DNA of 64,000 nt from Colocasia esculenta (Eukaryota; Streptophyta; Magnoliopsida; Alismatales; Araceae), in contig CM024755.1 of the NCBI GenBank assembly GCA_014218235.1, positions 78,352,631-78,416,630 of the forward strand, given 5' to 3'. The position numbers and the translations under genes were made by a program. How positions within the stretch are numbered: the stretch's first letter is position 1; each line of letters begins with the position of its first letter. Positions 1 through 11,170 of this stretch are shown here, in pieces. Below the pieces are notes generated by a model. The model did not search any database and was not told where the DNA came from. It saw nothing but the letters and a program-made list of their open reading frames with translations.

Positions 1-704
1 ATTCCTACAACCCCGCCCACGTCCACCACAATCTAACAGCTGCTTATCTGCCAACCACCCATGTCTTCACATAACAACACCCCCAACCCACAAGCCCCCT
101 CCTACGCAACACAAACACCATAGCACCACCATCCAAACACACAGTCATACGCCAACCCTCCACAACCAACGTCTCACAACATCACCATCCATCCCCCTCT
201 TCTCCCACACCCCCAATTGCTCCCATTATTACCCTAACGAGCAAGCTCCCTTCCTACGCACCATCACCCCGCCCCAATTCTATATCACCCACCTTCTCCA
301 TACCTCCCCAAAGGTAGGAATATCAAGCTGCCACATCAAATGTTCAACACTGAACATTTTGCTATCACCCAGCTTCCACTATGCTGAGCAAGCAGTAGCA
401 TGAGAAGTGCTATAGAGGGAGATGAGACTGAGGAAACATTGGTGCTCCGGAGTGGGCATATATTCCACAGGCTGTTTCCCCAAAGTCAGGACCAGCCACC
501 CCAATAGCAGCAAGATGATGAAGCCCCAACAGAAGAGTCCATTCCGGGGACTCAGTATGATTTTTAAAACAAAAGACAAAATGGACTAGGATTTCTATTC
601 TAGAATTGATCAAAGGTTGCGGTACACAAGAAGCCCTCATGCAGTATCTCCAAAAGGTATGGTGAATGAAGACTTGCTAGTAAATAAGATCAGCTCAGCC
701 TTAA
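1..704 (+). other. Gypsy internal region, probable gag-pro linker
   Basis: The first 300 bases are C-rich and read as a proline/histidine-rich low-complexity stretch. At 433-456 the plus strand reads E-T-L-V-L-R-S-G, like the TLRSG motif seen between gag and protease in Athila/Tat-type gypsy elements. The sequence is broken by stops. It continues after 2920 into a protease of the same strand once the solo LTR is removed, so I take it as the upstream part of the same dead element. The assignment rests on one short motif and on context. The minus-strand ORFs here look like shadows. Confidence 0.4.
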
Positions 705-2915
705 TGTAACGACGTGCGTTTTTCAGATCCTTGTGGATCCTTCATGTGTTTGTGGTGGCCAGTGTGTGGCCAATGTGGCGGGTTTCAGGTGTGTGTGATG
801 GTTTGGGGTGTTTGTGGGCTGGTAGGTTGGGCCCAAAACACCTGCCCGTTTCACTGTTTGTGAACGCGACAGTGAGGGACATTGCGTTTTGAATGCGACA
901 GTCCTACATGTCGTGTTCTTGTCGCCGCTATTGAGCGGTCGTCATCTGCATGCGCGCCGCGTGTCGTGTGCTGGGAGACATGCAGACGTCAGCCCTGGGA
1001 AGGCGACGCCCTACCCCGTCGCGTTCAGGTCACGACGGAGGGGTCCGTCGCATTCCCAACTGCTGGGTGTTTTTAAGTTGCCCGAGACAAGCAGGGTTGT
1101 AACCAGTTCTGCTCAGCCAGGGGAAGGAGCTGCAGCGATTCTCAGGGCATTTTGGCAGATTTGAGGTGTTTTTGGCATGTTCTCGCTGCGAGGACCTTGC
1201 GTGGAGTGAGGGAAATGCCGGGTGTTCGTTGTTTTTTGCGTTCTTCACGAAGTAGGGGAATTCTGCCAGTTTTGCACCATGGGATTGCATGAAATGCAGT
1301 ATACTTGATTTTGGCTTTGAGAATAGTAGATTTACCATGCTAGGTGTTCATTAAAGCATGTAAATGAGAATTAATAGAGTTTGCATGGTTTTGGGTGGTA
1401 ATCGGAGAGAGTACCCCGAATTAGGGTTGTCGCATGTGAAGGCGACAGAGACCCCTGTCGCATTCTGAACGTGACAAGCGACCCGTCGCATTCAGGTTAT
1501 GAACGCGACATGTCGGGGTGTCGCGTTCTGAAGGCGACATTACCCTGTGTCGCGACCTCAGCTGAGAGGTCAAGTGTGTATGGTTTAAATGGCAGAACTA
1601 TCCGATACCGATGTTTTACATACTTGGCAGGATTAGCGGTGCATGGCACCTGTACGCCCTGTGAGGGTATTGGTTACGAGCGCTAGCGAGCTGTTTACGA
1701 GGCTAGCTAGTGGTTCCACGTGCTACCTCGATGTTCCGCGGCTTGTGTGTTGTGTTCACGTGGTTGACGTGAGGTTTCACGTGGTTTGCCGGTGTGCACG
1801 TGGTTTGTGTCTGCGTGATGGGTAGTATGACGCCTACCATGGTTACCTCTTCAGTTGGGTGCCCCAGGTTCTGTGTGCCAGGCTTTGTGCTCAGGACTTG
1901 TCTCGGTACTTGTGCTATACCGTCAAGGTCTGTGTCGTCAATCCTGGACACCCTCACTCCTATGTTTGAGTTGTACGTCCGGCTGAGGGAAAGACGACAG
2001 TGGGACAATGATTTGTGAGAGTTTGTTGTCTTGTCGCTTGTAGCGCACTCGTAGTTGGGGGTACGGACACCAGTAGACGTCACTGGTCCCCAACTAGTCC
2101 TGTTTTCAAGTGCCTCACTTTAGGGAGCTCAGGCCAGAGTCTTTAAAGGTGCCAGGCATGGACCCGTGGCAGTGTGGTCCGCGGGTGTGGTGTTGGTTGG
2201 TCTCCACAGTTGTTTGGCTTGTCCTTGTGGAGCGGCAGCTGGACCTTTCGTCCGTGGCTGCGAGGCTGAGAGGTAGACCTGTGTGGTTTGTCCGAGTTAG
2301 TTGTTGGTGTCGCGAACCAGTCTATGTGGCTCGAGTGTGGTAGTCCCTACTTTAGAATGTACACCGAATTGTGGATTTACCGTTTATTTATTAATGTCGG
2401 TTTACATTAACGGTAAGCGGTAAGTGGTATTTATAGCCTTAATATCCTGCTTAGTTGTGCTATAAATTGCTAGAGTAGCTTCCTACATTCATACTTGAGT
2501 TTGGTTTGCTCGATTTTTGGGGAAGTTTTCCTACTGAGCCAGTGACTTGTGAGACTCACTCCTACTCCCTACAGGTGAAGGAGAGCAGGAGGTTTCTCTA
2601 CCGTCTTCCAGTTCAGAGCCGCATCGCAACAGAGTTGGGTCAACGCCTCCAGCAGTGTAGTTTCTTTTCCTATTGTACCTTGGGGTATGCCCCAGGCTTG
2701 TGCACTTTACCTTGACTTTTGTTGAAATTTGGCTATGTAAATCCAATGTAAATATGTGTGATGTGGTGAAACATATATATATTTCAGTGTGTTCTTTTGT
2801 GTTTTCAGGGACATGCGAGCGATATCCCTTGTGAGGCTACGGCTCGTTCGCGGGAGGCGGAGTCGGATCAGGCTCGTTACTGGGTTAACGAGCTTGAATG
2901 ACGTGGTCCGTCACA
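705..2915. mobile_element. Solo LTR, 2.2 kb, with 5-bp target duplication CTTAA
   Basis: The segment starts TGTAACGACGTGC and ends GACGTGGTCCGTCACA, imperfectly inverted TG...CA ends as in LTRs. The five bases before it (700-704) and after it (2916-2920) are both CTTAA, a perfect 5-bp target site duplication. No second LTR, primer site or coding domain is present, so it is a solo LTR left by LTR-LTR recombination. It is inserted between the gag-pro linker and protease of the gypsy remnant. The interior carries several GTCGC/GCGAC words. The scattered short ORFs have no recognisable domains. Orientation cannot be decided. Confidence 0.85.
858..1570. repeat. Degenerate GTCGCATTCTGAA / GCGAC word cluster in the LTR
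   Basis: Words of the form GTCGC(A/G)TTC and GAA(C/G/T)GCGAC recur many times, most densely at 1429-1560, often as inverted pairs a few tens of bases apart. The same word occurs in the LTRs of the two gag-only gypsy elements (23807-24026, 28313-28535 and 43668-43790), which otherwise look unrelated. Function unknown. Confidence 0.7.
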
Positions 2916-2973
2916 CTTAACCCCCATCAGTTAGCATCCGGCCATCGAATTCCATGAACATGAGCTAGCACCT

Positions 2974-3359
2974 ATGGAATCTCAAAGGTATGTATTGTGC
3001 TTAACAGTCAAAGTCAATGGAACCCATGTGTCCCAATGCTTAGTGGACACCGAAGCTTCCATCAATGTTGTCTCTTTAGACACATTGAACTTGTGTGGGG
3101 TAGCGTTTGAGTCAGTTCGGCCCTCCTCAATCCTTGTCACCGCTACGATAACACTAGTAGGCCACCAAAAGGAGTGGTCACACTGAAAGTCAGTTTGGGT
3201 CCCTCTATAACTAAAATTGATTTCCACATCTTAGACATGGACCCAAGCTTCCGAATTATACTGGGCAGGCCATATATCCATGCACTTGGCGTCGTCACCT
3301 CCACTATACATCAATGTCTCAAATTTTTGTACAAGGGACGGGTCGTCAAAGTGACATGA
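2974..3359 (+). pseudogene. Gypsy (Tat/Athila-like) aspartic protease, degenerate
   Basis: Two overlapping frames give a retroviral-type protease domain. The first reads C-L-V-D-T-E-A-S-I-N-V-V around the active-site aspartate; the usual D-T/S-G-A triad has glutamate in place of glycine. A frameshift near 3180 leads to the second part, which holds F-H-I-L-D-M-D-P-S-F and I-L-G-R-P, the flap/LGRP region typical of Tat and Athila proteases. The domain would process the gag-pol polyprotein. The frameshift and the altered active site make it non-functional. The reverse transcriptase expected downstream is missing, so an internal deletion separates this piece from the RNase H remnant at 3524. Confidence 0.75.
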
Positions 3360-3523
3360 AAACCAATGATCTTGAAGGTGGACACTGTAACTGATAACTC
3401 TGTCCCCTTCATCTGGCCAAGCAACCAGCCGCTCATGTTAGTGCTAAATATGCACGGCATACAACAAAGCCCAGTACACTTGAGGCCACACATTTTCATG
3501 GTGTTACCCATTTGTGAATTGTA

Positions 3524-3830
3524 GGTGATAGTCAACTAATTCTCCGCCAAGTGCTTACCAAATACCGCACCAGAGATCCAAAGCTCAAGCCTTACCAAGA
3601 ACCCACCTCAGTATATGCCAAGCTATTCTCCAAGCTTATTTTTCTCCATGTGCCTCACCTCCAAATCTTCTAGCAGATGCTCTTGCCACTCTTGCCACAT
3701 CCCTCAATATTTCTTATCTTCGGGATTTTGACAGCATCCTCATTGAACGACGTCATATTCTAGCTGTTCAGAATCCAGTTTTCCTTTGGATCAAGGAAGA
3801 TATGTTGAAGAAGGCAGAGAGGTAAAACAA
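3524..3830 (+). pseudogene. Gypsy RNase H C-terminal remnant
   Basis: The plus strand reads G-D-S-Q-L-I-L-R-Q-V, matching the catalytic D-S-x-L region of plant gypsy RNase H. It continues through K-Y-R-T-R-D-P-K-L and, after a frameshift near 3660, A-D-A-L-A-T-L-A, the conserved C-terminal motif. The N-terminal half of RNase H and all of the reverse transcriptase are absent. It lies between the protease and integrase remnants in normal gypsy order and on the same strand. Confidence 0.75.
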
Positions 3831-4040
3831 GAAAGAAATCATGCTACTAGAATTAGAAGAAGAATTGGATGATGAGGAGAAACCATGGTTCTATGAGATA
3901 GCGAAGTATTGTAAGGATCAAATTTACCTTGAGGAAGCCAATAGTGAAGAGAAAAAGAACAATAAGGAGAATCTCCCAGAAATACACCTTGGTTGGGAAT
4001 GTGATTATAGAAGAGGTTTTATTGGAGTTTTACTTAGAAG

Positions 4041-5145
4041 TTGGATGACGATGAGATTTGGAAAGTTGTTGAGGAAGCTCATTTAGGTGTGTGTGGGGGT
4101 CATGTAAATAGTCAAATGCTTGCCAAGAAAATCCTTAGGCAAGGTTTTTACTGGCCCACTTTAGAGGAGGATTATTCTATCTATGTTCGTCACTGTGTTA
4201 AGTGCCAACTGCACGCTAAAAAAATTCATTCTCCATCCTCTTCACTCCACCCTATGTCCTCCCCATGGCCTTTCGCTATGTGGGTCTTCGACATTATTAG
4301 TCCTCTTGGTGATCCAAACTCCCAAAGTAAGTCAAAATCATACATACTCACTGCAACGGAGTACTTCACCAAGTGGGCGGAAGCTGAAGCGTATGTAGAA
4401 GTCAAGGCAACATCACTATGCAAGTTCATCATCAAGAACATCATCACCAGATTCGACATCCCTAGTACCATTGTCATCGACAATGGACCTCGGTTTATCT
4501 CTTAGAAGCTTTTAGACCTCTGTAACAGGTATAACATTGCATTGCATCATTCCTCTCCCTATTATCCGCAAGGAAATGGCCAAGCAGAGGCCACAAATAA
4601 AACTTTAATCAAGAACGTGTGAGGCTAATAAGTTCTCGGACTGGCCAGACAAGCTTGTAGAAGCTATATGGGCCTACCGCACTTCAATCCGCACTCCTAT
4701 AGGGCAAATCCCATTCGCCCTCACTTATGGAATGGAGGTTGTAGTCCCATATGAGATTCTCATCCCCTCAGAGTCCAGCTTGATAAGGACTTGTCAATTG
4801 ATGAGCGTCGTGAGTCGCTCCTTGCACAACTGGAACTCTTAGATGAGAAGCGTCTAGCTACCACAGAACACACTAAAGCATATCAGAATAGACTCACACA
4901 TTTTTACCAAAAGAAAGTGATTGAGAGAAAATTCAAAGTTGATGAAATGATCATTAAAGAATCTTTGTAAAACTCAGTGGTCCCCAGTGGTCCCCGTTCA
5001 AAACTCCAATCAAACTAGGAAGGGCCGTACGTAATAAAAAAAGCATATCCAGGCAATGCGTACAGGCTAGTGAACGCTGAGGGTGAGGAACTCTCCCACC
5101 CTTGGAATGGGCTCTATCTTAAAAAATACTACCCCTAGATAGGTG
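4041..5145 (+). pseudogene. Gypsy Tat-type integrase, broken
   Basis: The region starts with an HHCC zinc-binding domain (H-L-G-V-C-G-G-H, then C-V-K-C-Q), followed by the integrase core. All three catalytic acids can be placed: D in W-V-F-D-I-I, D in V-I-D-N-G-P and E in G-Q-A-E-A-T-N. An in-frame TAG follows F-I-S near 4503, another stop lies near 4620, and later parts are in shifted frames. The C-terminus ends with P-W-N-G-L-Y-L-K-K-Y-Y at about 5105-5140, the usual end of Tat-lineage pol. No chromodomain is present, which fits Tat rather than the chromoviruses. The element cannot integrate by itself. Confidence 0.85.
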
Positions 5146-6548
5146 TTCGGAGTCACGTGGTAGGTGGTACAAGGACCCTAAAATGAAAACATCATCATTT
5201 CTAATTCATTCTTTATTCTTGGTGGGTTAACCAAAGATATCGACACTTGCACACACTTACACGCCCACCCTTGGGATCTAGAAGCACGAAATCTAAAGAA
5301 GATCAATGCTTAGCTAAGAGTCTAGGACATCATCATTTCTCCTCCTCTTGGTCAGCCAATAGGGACGGGGAACTTGTGGGATTGACTTTGAATATGTCTA
5401 ACACTTTAGTGGGTAGAGGACATGGCCCAATAAGGGGAAAAGTAAAAAAAAACAAAGCAAATCAAAGTCAAAAGAGCCAAAACCAGGCAAATTACAAGTA
5501 AAAAGTACGTCAAGAGTGGCAAAGTCCCAGCAGAGACTCAAATGAACCTGGTCGTAAGCGTGCTATAAAAACACCACAAGCCAAAGACTGAACCCCATAA
5601 ATATAGGGCAGAGGAATAAGTGTCTCCCTGGCCGTCCAAACCATTGGCAGACTTTCTAAATCACACATTCCTTTCTCCTTAACGGTATGTACCAGGCTTA
5701 AGGCAAGGCAACGCTCAACTGGAGAGAACGTCGCCAAAAGTTACCTTGGGTGAAGGCACCGCTTAAGCACGTCTAACCCCAATTTAACACATCTAAGAAT
5801 CACTAATGAATTTTTTTATTGAGTAATTGAAGGGTCCGAGTATCGTGTTTCTCTATTTAGAGTAGATCCCCTTCGTTCTGCGCATCTTTTTTAGAAGGGA
5901 CCACGCCAGGTTGCAGCTTATATTTCAAAATTCAAAAAAAATTAAATATTTGAAAGTCCAAAAAGAATTGAATATTTCAAAGTCAAGAAAAATTGAGTAT
6001 TTTCAAAATCCAAAAAAATGATGAAATATTTCAAAATAAAAAAAATGATGAATATGTCAAAAAAAAGTTAAGTTAATTCCCTTCTCATTTGCATGAATGC
6101 ATCAATCACTTGTTCATCTTTTTAATTCCCTGCTAGCATATGCCTGCTCGCTTGTTGCATCTTTAATTATTTCATTTCGTTTATGCCTTATTTGAATAAA
6201 GGCTCAGCCCCTTGACAAATCATGAAGTATGGCTCACTTAATAAGCAAGAGGCTGAGTCAGAACAGTTAAACTAACTTGTTTGTTAATTGATCCTCAGAC
6301 ACATGTGAAGAAAGGCAATTCAACTATATATCATGGCCAAAAGGGGTCCAGGCAAAAATACATCATATACAAAAGGGTACCCCACTAGGTATGTATTATC
6401 ATGAAGAAAGCAAAAAACAAGTACAAGCCATATGATAGTAGCCTAGCTCTTGCCACCACTCTCTGCTAGTCGGTGTTGCTGGCATCTCTCAGCCTCTCCT
6501 AGATCCACTGTCGTGCGAGAAGGCGGTGGCCTCATGGAGGCGCAAGAG
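5146..6548. other. Non-coding 3' region of the gypsy element
   Basis: No domain can be read on either strand. The stretch lies between the pol end and the opposite-strand coiled-coil pseudogene, where Tat elements usually have a long 3' untranslated region. It contains an A-rich repeat at 5925-6075. The short ORFs at 5247-5501 (plus) and 5510-5737 (minus) have no support. Confidence 0.5.
5925..6075. repeat. A-rich degenerate tandem repeat
   Basis: Five or six imperfect copies of a roughly 30-bp unit like AATATTTCAAAGTCCAAAAA follow one another. This is simple low-complexity expansion in the 3' region of the gypsy remnant. Confidence 0.7.
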
Positions 6549-7790
6549 TTAGTAGACTGCTAGGTGATGTCCCTCCTGTACATTCCTTTGGTACTCAGGG
6601 GAAGTCACGATGAAGCTAGCGGAGTAGGCGTTGGCTCGCCCCTCCCTCATGGCACGCTCCCTGCCACATCGGTACCGATCCTCGGCCTCCCGGAGTATCA
6701 ACTCAGAGATGCCCAAGCTGGTGCGAGCATCCACCACCTGCTGGGGGAGGTGCTCCTGCTCCTACCAGCTACACTCCCCCTCATGCTCCCTCTGCTCCAC
6801 AGAAAGCACCACGAGTAGCTCTGCCACCTCACGAGGAAGGTCAGAGTTGCGCTGGGAGGCCTGGGTCCGCAGCTCAGACAACTGCTCTGTCAGCTTCACC
6901 ACCTCTGCTCTCACTAGAGTCACCTGGGTGATGGCGCTCTAGAGCTCGACATCTGCACAGAAGGGAACATGTGTAAACTACAAGTAATATACTTTCATAT
7001 ATATATATCATTGTCAGAACTTACTCGTGTAGTGAGGTGACGCCCAGCAACCTCCGCACGAGCCACGGCTGCCGCCAACTGCTCCTGGAGGGAGGCCACC
7101 TAGGGATCGGGCTAGCTCGCACTCGTGGAAGCACCTGTAGGATCGGTGTGCTCTACGGCCGCCTGCTCAGCACGCTGCATATGAAAAATCTGGTCATCAC
7201 ATGCCAAGGTAAAGAAAGCAAAGGTAAAAGCATTCATACTTACCTGAGTCGCCAGGGCCTCACGTGCCTTGGCCAGCTGGGACTCCATGCTCTCCAGCTG
7301 GGCACAGAGGGTCTCAATCAGGTCGTCCCTAGCATCCTGCACATGCACACACTCATTAGTTAAATCATACATATCAATATGAGCAAGGCAAAGCTTAGAC
7401 GTGCATACCCTGGCTAACCTCATGAAGTCACGGTCTCCATACACCTCTTGATAGCGCTGGAGGTATGTATGATTGTCCTCAGCATCGGACTCTACCACGG
7501 TCCCCCTCGCTGCCAGTCGGTGTACTGCTCGGGGAAGCGAAGGCGCCAATCCACCCTCTTCGCTTTCCCCCATCTCTTCCTACCCACACCCCTCGGCTCC
7601 ACCTCCTCGAACCATAACTAGTGCAACCCGAGAGTCCTTATGGCCTACCTCAGGCATAGAGGCTCGATCTCATTCAGGCAATGGACCCAAAGGTCCAGTC
7701 CGAAACGAGAACGACCGCTCTTCACCCAAGGCTGCCCATTGTCGGGCATGCCCAGATAAGGCTGCCACACCACTTGCATCCATGCACATA
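6549..7790 (-). pseudogene. Spliced coiled-coil protein, antisense to gypsy pol (candidate Tat antisense ORF)
   Basis: On the minus strand at least four exons join with good splice signals: about 7409-7790, 7244-7336 (donor CAG|GTAAGTATG), 7025-7174 (donor GA|GTAAGT) and 6549-6952 (acceptor TGTGCAG). The product is rich in E, Q, R, L and A with heptad-like spacing (for example L-C-A-Q-L-E-S-M-E-S-Q-L-A-K-A-R-E-A-L and V-K-L-T-E-Q-L-S-E-L-R), so a long coiled coil is likely. It ends with P-E-Y-Q-R-N-V-Q-E-G. Several in-frame stops (two near 7110, one near 6770, two above 7580) show decay. Some Tat-lineage gypsy elements are known to carry an antisense extra ORF between pol and the 3' LTR, and the position fits. 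I do not recognise a named domain. A captured host gene is the alternative. Confidence 0.6.
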
Positions 7791-8004
7791 CAATGTCACA
7801 TATCACATCAAAAGAAAGAAATGCATGAGAGAGATATTTTCCTTTTAAATTTTAAATCATTAAGGGTTGTCTTGGCCCAATATAAATTAAATGGTTGACT
7901 CCTCTCTTTGGGGGTTTAATCATCATTTTTAGTTTATTTCTATTCCACATTTTATTTATTTGCTATTTTCCTTTTAAAATTTAAATCATTAATTTTTTTC
8001 AGGG
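7791..8004. other. AT-rich junction, possible LTR end
   Basis: No coding sequence is visible. The phrase TTCCTTTTAAA(A/T)TTTAAATCATTAA occurs twice (about 7839 and 7967). The stretch ends with CAGGGCGTTACA at 8004, which looks like the 3' end of an LTR of the TGTAACGCCC type, but no matching start was found. Confidence 0.35.
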
Positions 8005-8987
8005 CGTTACACTTGATGCCCTGTTGGGACTAAGAATGAATGCTAAAAAGTATGGACTGTGATTTTCCACAGAAAAATCAATGAAAAATAAAATTTCTGA
8101 AAATAAAGAAAAAAAATTAAAAAAATTCCTTTGATAAAATTTGTCAAAAGTAATAATTCAGAAAACAAAAACAAACAATTGTCAAAGTAAACATCTGAAA
8201 CACTAAAAAACTAGAATAAAAATGATATGTCTAATCAAAAGAAACCAATTAGGTTAACACATGCTGCAGAGAGGTCGACACAGATTAACCATAGGTTAAA
8301 ACCTATGGCCACTGTGTTGACGTACTCCAGCATAGGTCGACCTATCAGTCTTTGAAAAATAAAAGGATGTTACACATAAATTCTAAAAAAAACTGAAAAT
8401 TTATAAAAATACAAAAACATACTTTCATGATGATGGTTGGAGATCCAACACATCATATCAATCCAATTGGATCAATTCATGGAATCAATGGTACCACAAT
8501 CCTCATTGGTATAATTCACACTCTTTCTATTCAAAATTTCCAAGACCCAAACAAAATTTTGGTCTGGCTTTCCACATATGAATAATCATGCCAAAATGTA
8601 TAATTTCCTTGTTTCTGAAAGAAAAAGTACTGGTGTTTACAATCCAAATCAAAATGTTAAAATATCAAAAAGGGAAGTCATTTTAGAAATAAAACACAAA
8701 CCGAAAATGACTCAAATGTGGGTTAGAAAGGACTTATTGTTTTTGCTCAATCAAACTAATTGTCCTAACAATGTTTGGGTACCAAAATCTTTTCTTCTCT
8801 AATTTGAATTGTGCAGAAAGGTCATGCACCCAGTTCCAATGTGTGGTATCTTGACAGTGGGTGCTCACGACACATGACTGGTGACAAAACCAAAATTTTC
8901 ATGTTTGATTGAAAAGGAAGGAGGATCAGTCACTTTTGGAGGTAAAAATAAAGGGAAAATAATTGGATCTGGAAAGGTTGGTGATGC
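8005..8987 (+). pseudogene. Copia-A gag end and protease start
   Basis: The reading K-Y-G-L-x-F-S-T-E-K near 8050 and N-N-V-W-V-P-K-S near 8770 is typical of the C-terminal part of copia gag. After a frameshift, W-Y-L-D-S-G-C-S-R-H-M-T-G at 8851-8890 is the copia protease active site with its D-S-G triad intact. A further frameshift near 8905 leads to G-S-G-K-V-G-D-A, where the frame is cut at 8987 by the solo LTR. It continues at 30914 as P-S-R-F-L-V-G-K. Positions 8270-8345 contain GTCGAC-centred words and a palindrome around AACCATAGGTTAAAACCTATGG. Confidence 0.75.
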
Positions 8988-10090
8988 TGGTTATAGGTGC
9001 CCTGCAAGCCAATTCACGTGAGTGATGACACTTGTAATTATGTACAATCTCTTTTGGTAATATTATAATGGTATTTTCTCATTATATATTCCATGCGTAT
9101 TTATACTGTGATAATGAGAATGAGATCGATCCTCTTTAAACACAGATCCTAAATATTCATAGTCATAGGTTACTCAAGAAGGACATTGAGATGACCGGAC
9201 AAACCGGTATGCCATATATCCATCTATGTGATGAAGGCAGCTGGTCTCATAGCTGCTTGTGTGGAGACACTAGGGATATGCTGCAGGTGCTCATTGGAGA
9301 ATGAGTTCACTGAATGATCCACTCTCGAAATGTTGTATGGTTAATGATACCTGATTGTTAGATAGTGATTTTGTAGTCTTAGTTGTGTAACTAGTTCTTA
9401 GACTTGAGACACCAAAGATGTCTTGTTTGAGTACTCTATTCTTTGATACTAGATTTATAGGTCTGGATGTTCTAGGTCTAGTATAGCCAGTCATTGGGAA
9501 TGGTAGTCAACCTTACGAAGGTAATTGTGTGTCAATATAGAGGATCATCCACTCTCGATATCGTGAGAGGAATATCCCATATTGTCTTACTCAGGCAAAT
9601 CCTTGGCCAGGGTCAATCGGATTTAGAGAGAAGGAGTTCTCCGGGAGAATCTGATAAGAGTTTGACTTTAACAGATTCCATATAAGTCGGAGAACACCAT
9701 GCCCAATATACGGTCTCTAGGATAATAGATGGATGAGGGACTACATGTACATGATAATTGTGGCAGACAAGTCCAATGGATTTAATCACTCGTATCATCT
9801 GGGGATTATGGCATAGTGGCATAGTATGTTCATAATTGATAAGTTGAGTGAATTATTATAGAGATTAATTTACTAAGTCAGAAGGAGTTCGGACGGGTGC
9901 AACTCACAACCAACTCGATATTGGGCCTAGAGGGTCACACACATAAGGTGGATAATGCGATGAATAGAGGATTGGATAAACGTTATCCAATAAGCCTTAT
10001 TTAACCCATTATGGATCTATTCGGTAAGACCCAATAAGCCTTTACAAGGATCTATTAAGGGAGCATACCAAGATCATGCCACCTCGCCCC

Positions 10091-10313
10091 CTTCTAGAAG
10101 GACACCTCATCATCTTGTATGATGACAAGTGTCACCACTTCTAGAAGGAGGACACCTCATCATCATTGGCCATGATGACATTGCGAGATGTCCCTGTGAG
10201 GTGTCCTTAGTCATGATGGCATCACGAGGTGTACCTATGAGGTGTCCCTTGTCATGATTACCTGACAAGGTGTCCCTATGAGGTGTCCCTCTTGTCATCA
10301 TGATAGAATGAGG
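10091..10313. repeat. GAGGTGTCC minisatellite, left part
   Basis: The unit, roughly 40 bp, combines GAGGTGTCCCT with CTTGTCATGATGACAT. Direct copies run from about 10185 to the CACTA end. Two inverted copies (GGACACCTCATCAT at about 10098 and 10150) open the array, so it starts as an inverted repeat. It continues at 22083 and 30370 on the far sides of two insertions. Confidence 0.8.
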
Positions 10314-10345
10314 CACTACAAGAAAAAAACGGATTTAGAGACCGA
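10314..10345 (+). repeat. CACTA left terminal inverted repeat
   Basis: It starts CACTACAAGAAA, identical for 12 bp to the inverted right end. It then diverges and regains similarity at TAGAGACCGA, the first subterminal motif. It is preceded by target copy AGG. Confidence 0.92.
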
Positions 10346-10707
10346 CGAATTCGGTCTCTATTCGGTCACTATTTGGTCACTAAAAGACTCAGAGACCGAA
10401 TAGTGACCGAATAGAGACCGAATACGTTAGTCTCTAAAATTTGGTCACAAATCTGTGACTGACAGAATTCGGTCACTAATCGGTCACTAAATAGTGACCG
10501 ATTAGTGACCGAATTCTGTCGGTCACTAAAAGTCATCATCAGTGACCGAATTAATTCGGTCACTGTTCGGTCCCTAAATTAGTGACCGAACAGTGACCGA
10601 ATTAATTCGGTCACTAATAGTGACCGATGAAATTCGGTCACTATTCGGTCACTAATTTAGGGACCGAACAGTGACCAAATTAATTCGGTCACTAATCGGT
10701 CTCTATT
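10330..10707. repeat. CACTA left subterminal repeat array
   Basis: About 20 direct and inverted copies of GTGACCGAAT / ATTCGGTCAC, many in near-perfect palindromic pairs. Arrays like this are the binding region for CACTA transposase accessory proteins in characterised elements. Here the motif is the element's own and matches the right array. Confidence 0.88.
10461..10520. repeat. Perfect 60-bp palindrome in the subterminal array
   Basis: Bases 10461-10489 are the exact reverse complement of 10492-10520, with a two-base AA centre. The arms combine GACAGAATTC with two GGTCACTAA units. Such a hairpin could form a cruciform or a strong RNA stem. Confidence 0.9.
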
Positions 10708-11090
10708 TTTTAATTTTTTTTTTAAAAATACATTTTTAACAAGAAAATTCGAGATATACATCAGCTTAATCATGCATTTCTGTAAAAAATTAAAAAGAAG
10801 AAGAAGATGACTGACTTTCCTCGGTGGTTTACAAGCAATTGAGAGAAGGCAATGAAAACATAAAGCAATTTGTCATCTAAGATTCCAAACATTACAGATG
10901 AGAGGAAAAGAAATATTGAAAGCAAAACATAAAGAAACAACACATATATCCATCCATTTATAATTAAATGACAATTAATAGGCCTCTCAGATTCAAGGGT
11001 GTGACAAGTTTAGCTCCAATTCTAAACACATTAGCCTTACTTAAAACATCAGGCCGTACGTAGCCCTCTCTTATTTGACTAAGCTATATA

Positions 11091-11140
11091 TCGGTTATCA
11101 AACACATCTTAAATTAATTTGAGATGTGTTTGATAACCGA
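11091..11140. repeat. Perfect 19-bp inverted repeat (hairpin)
   Basis: TCGGTTATCAAACACATCT at 11091-11109 is matched exactly in reverse complement at 11122-11140, with a 12-base AT-rich loop that is itself nearly palindromic. It could be a remnant miniature inverted-repeat element inside the CACTA transposon. It lies just downstream, on the minus strand, of the REV3-like exons. Confidence 0.85.
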
Positions 11141-11170
11141 TTTAATCACAATTACTTTACTTTTTAATAC

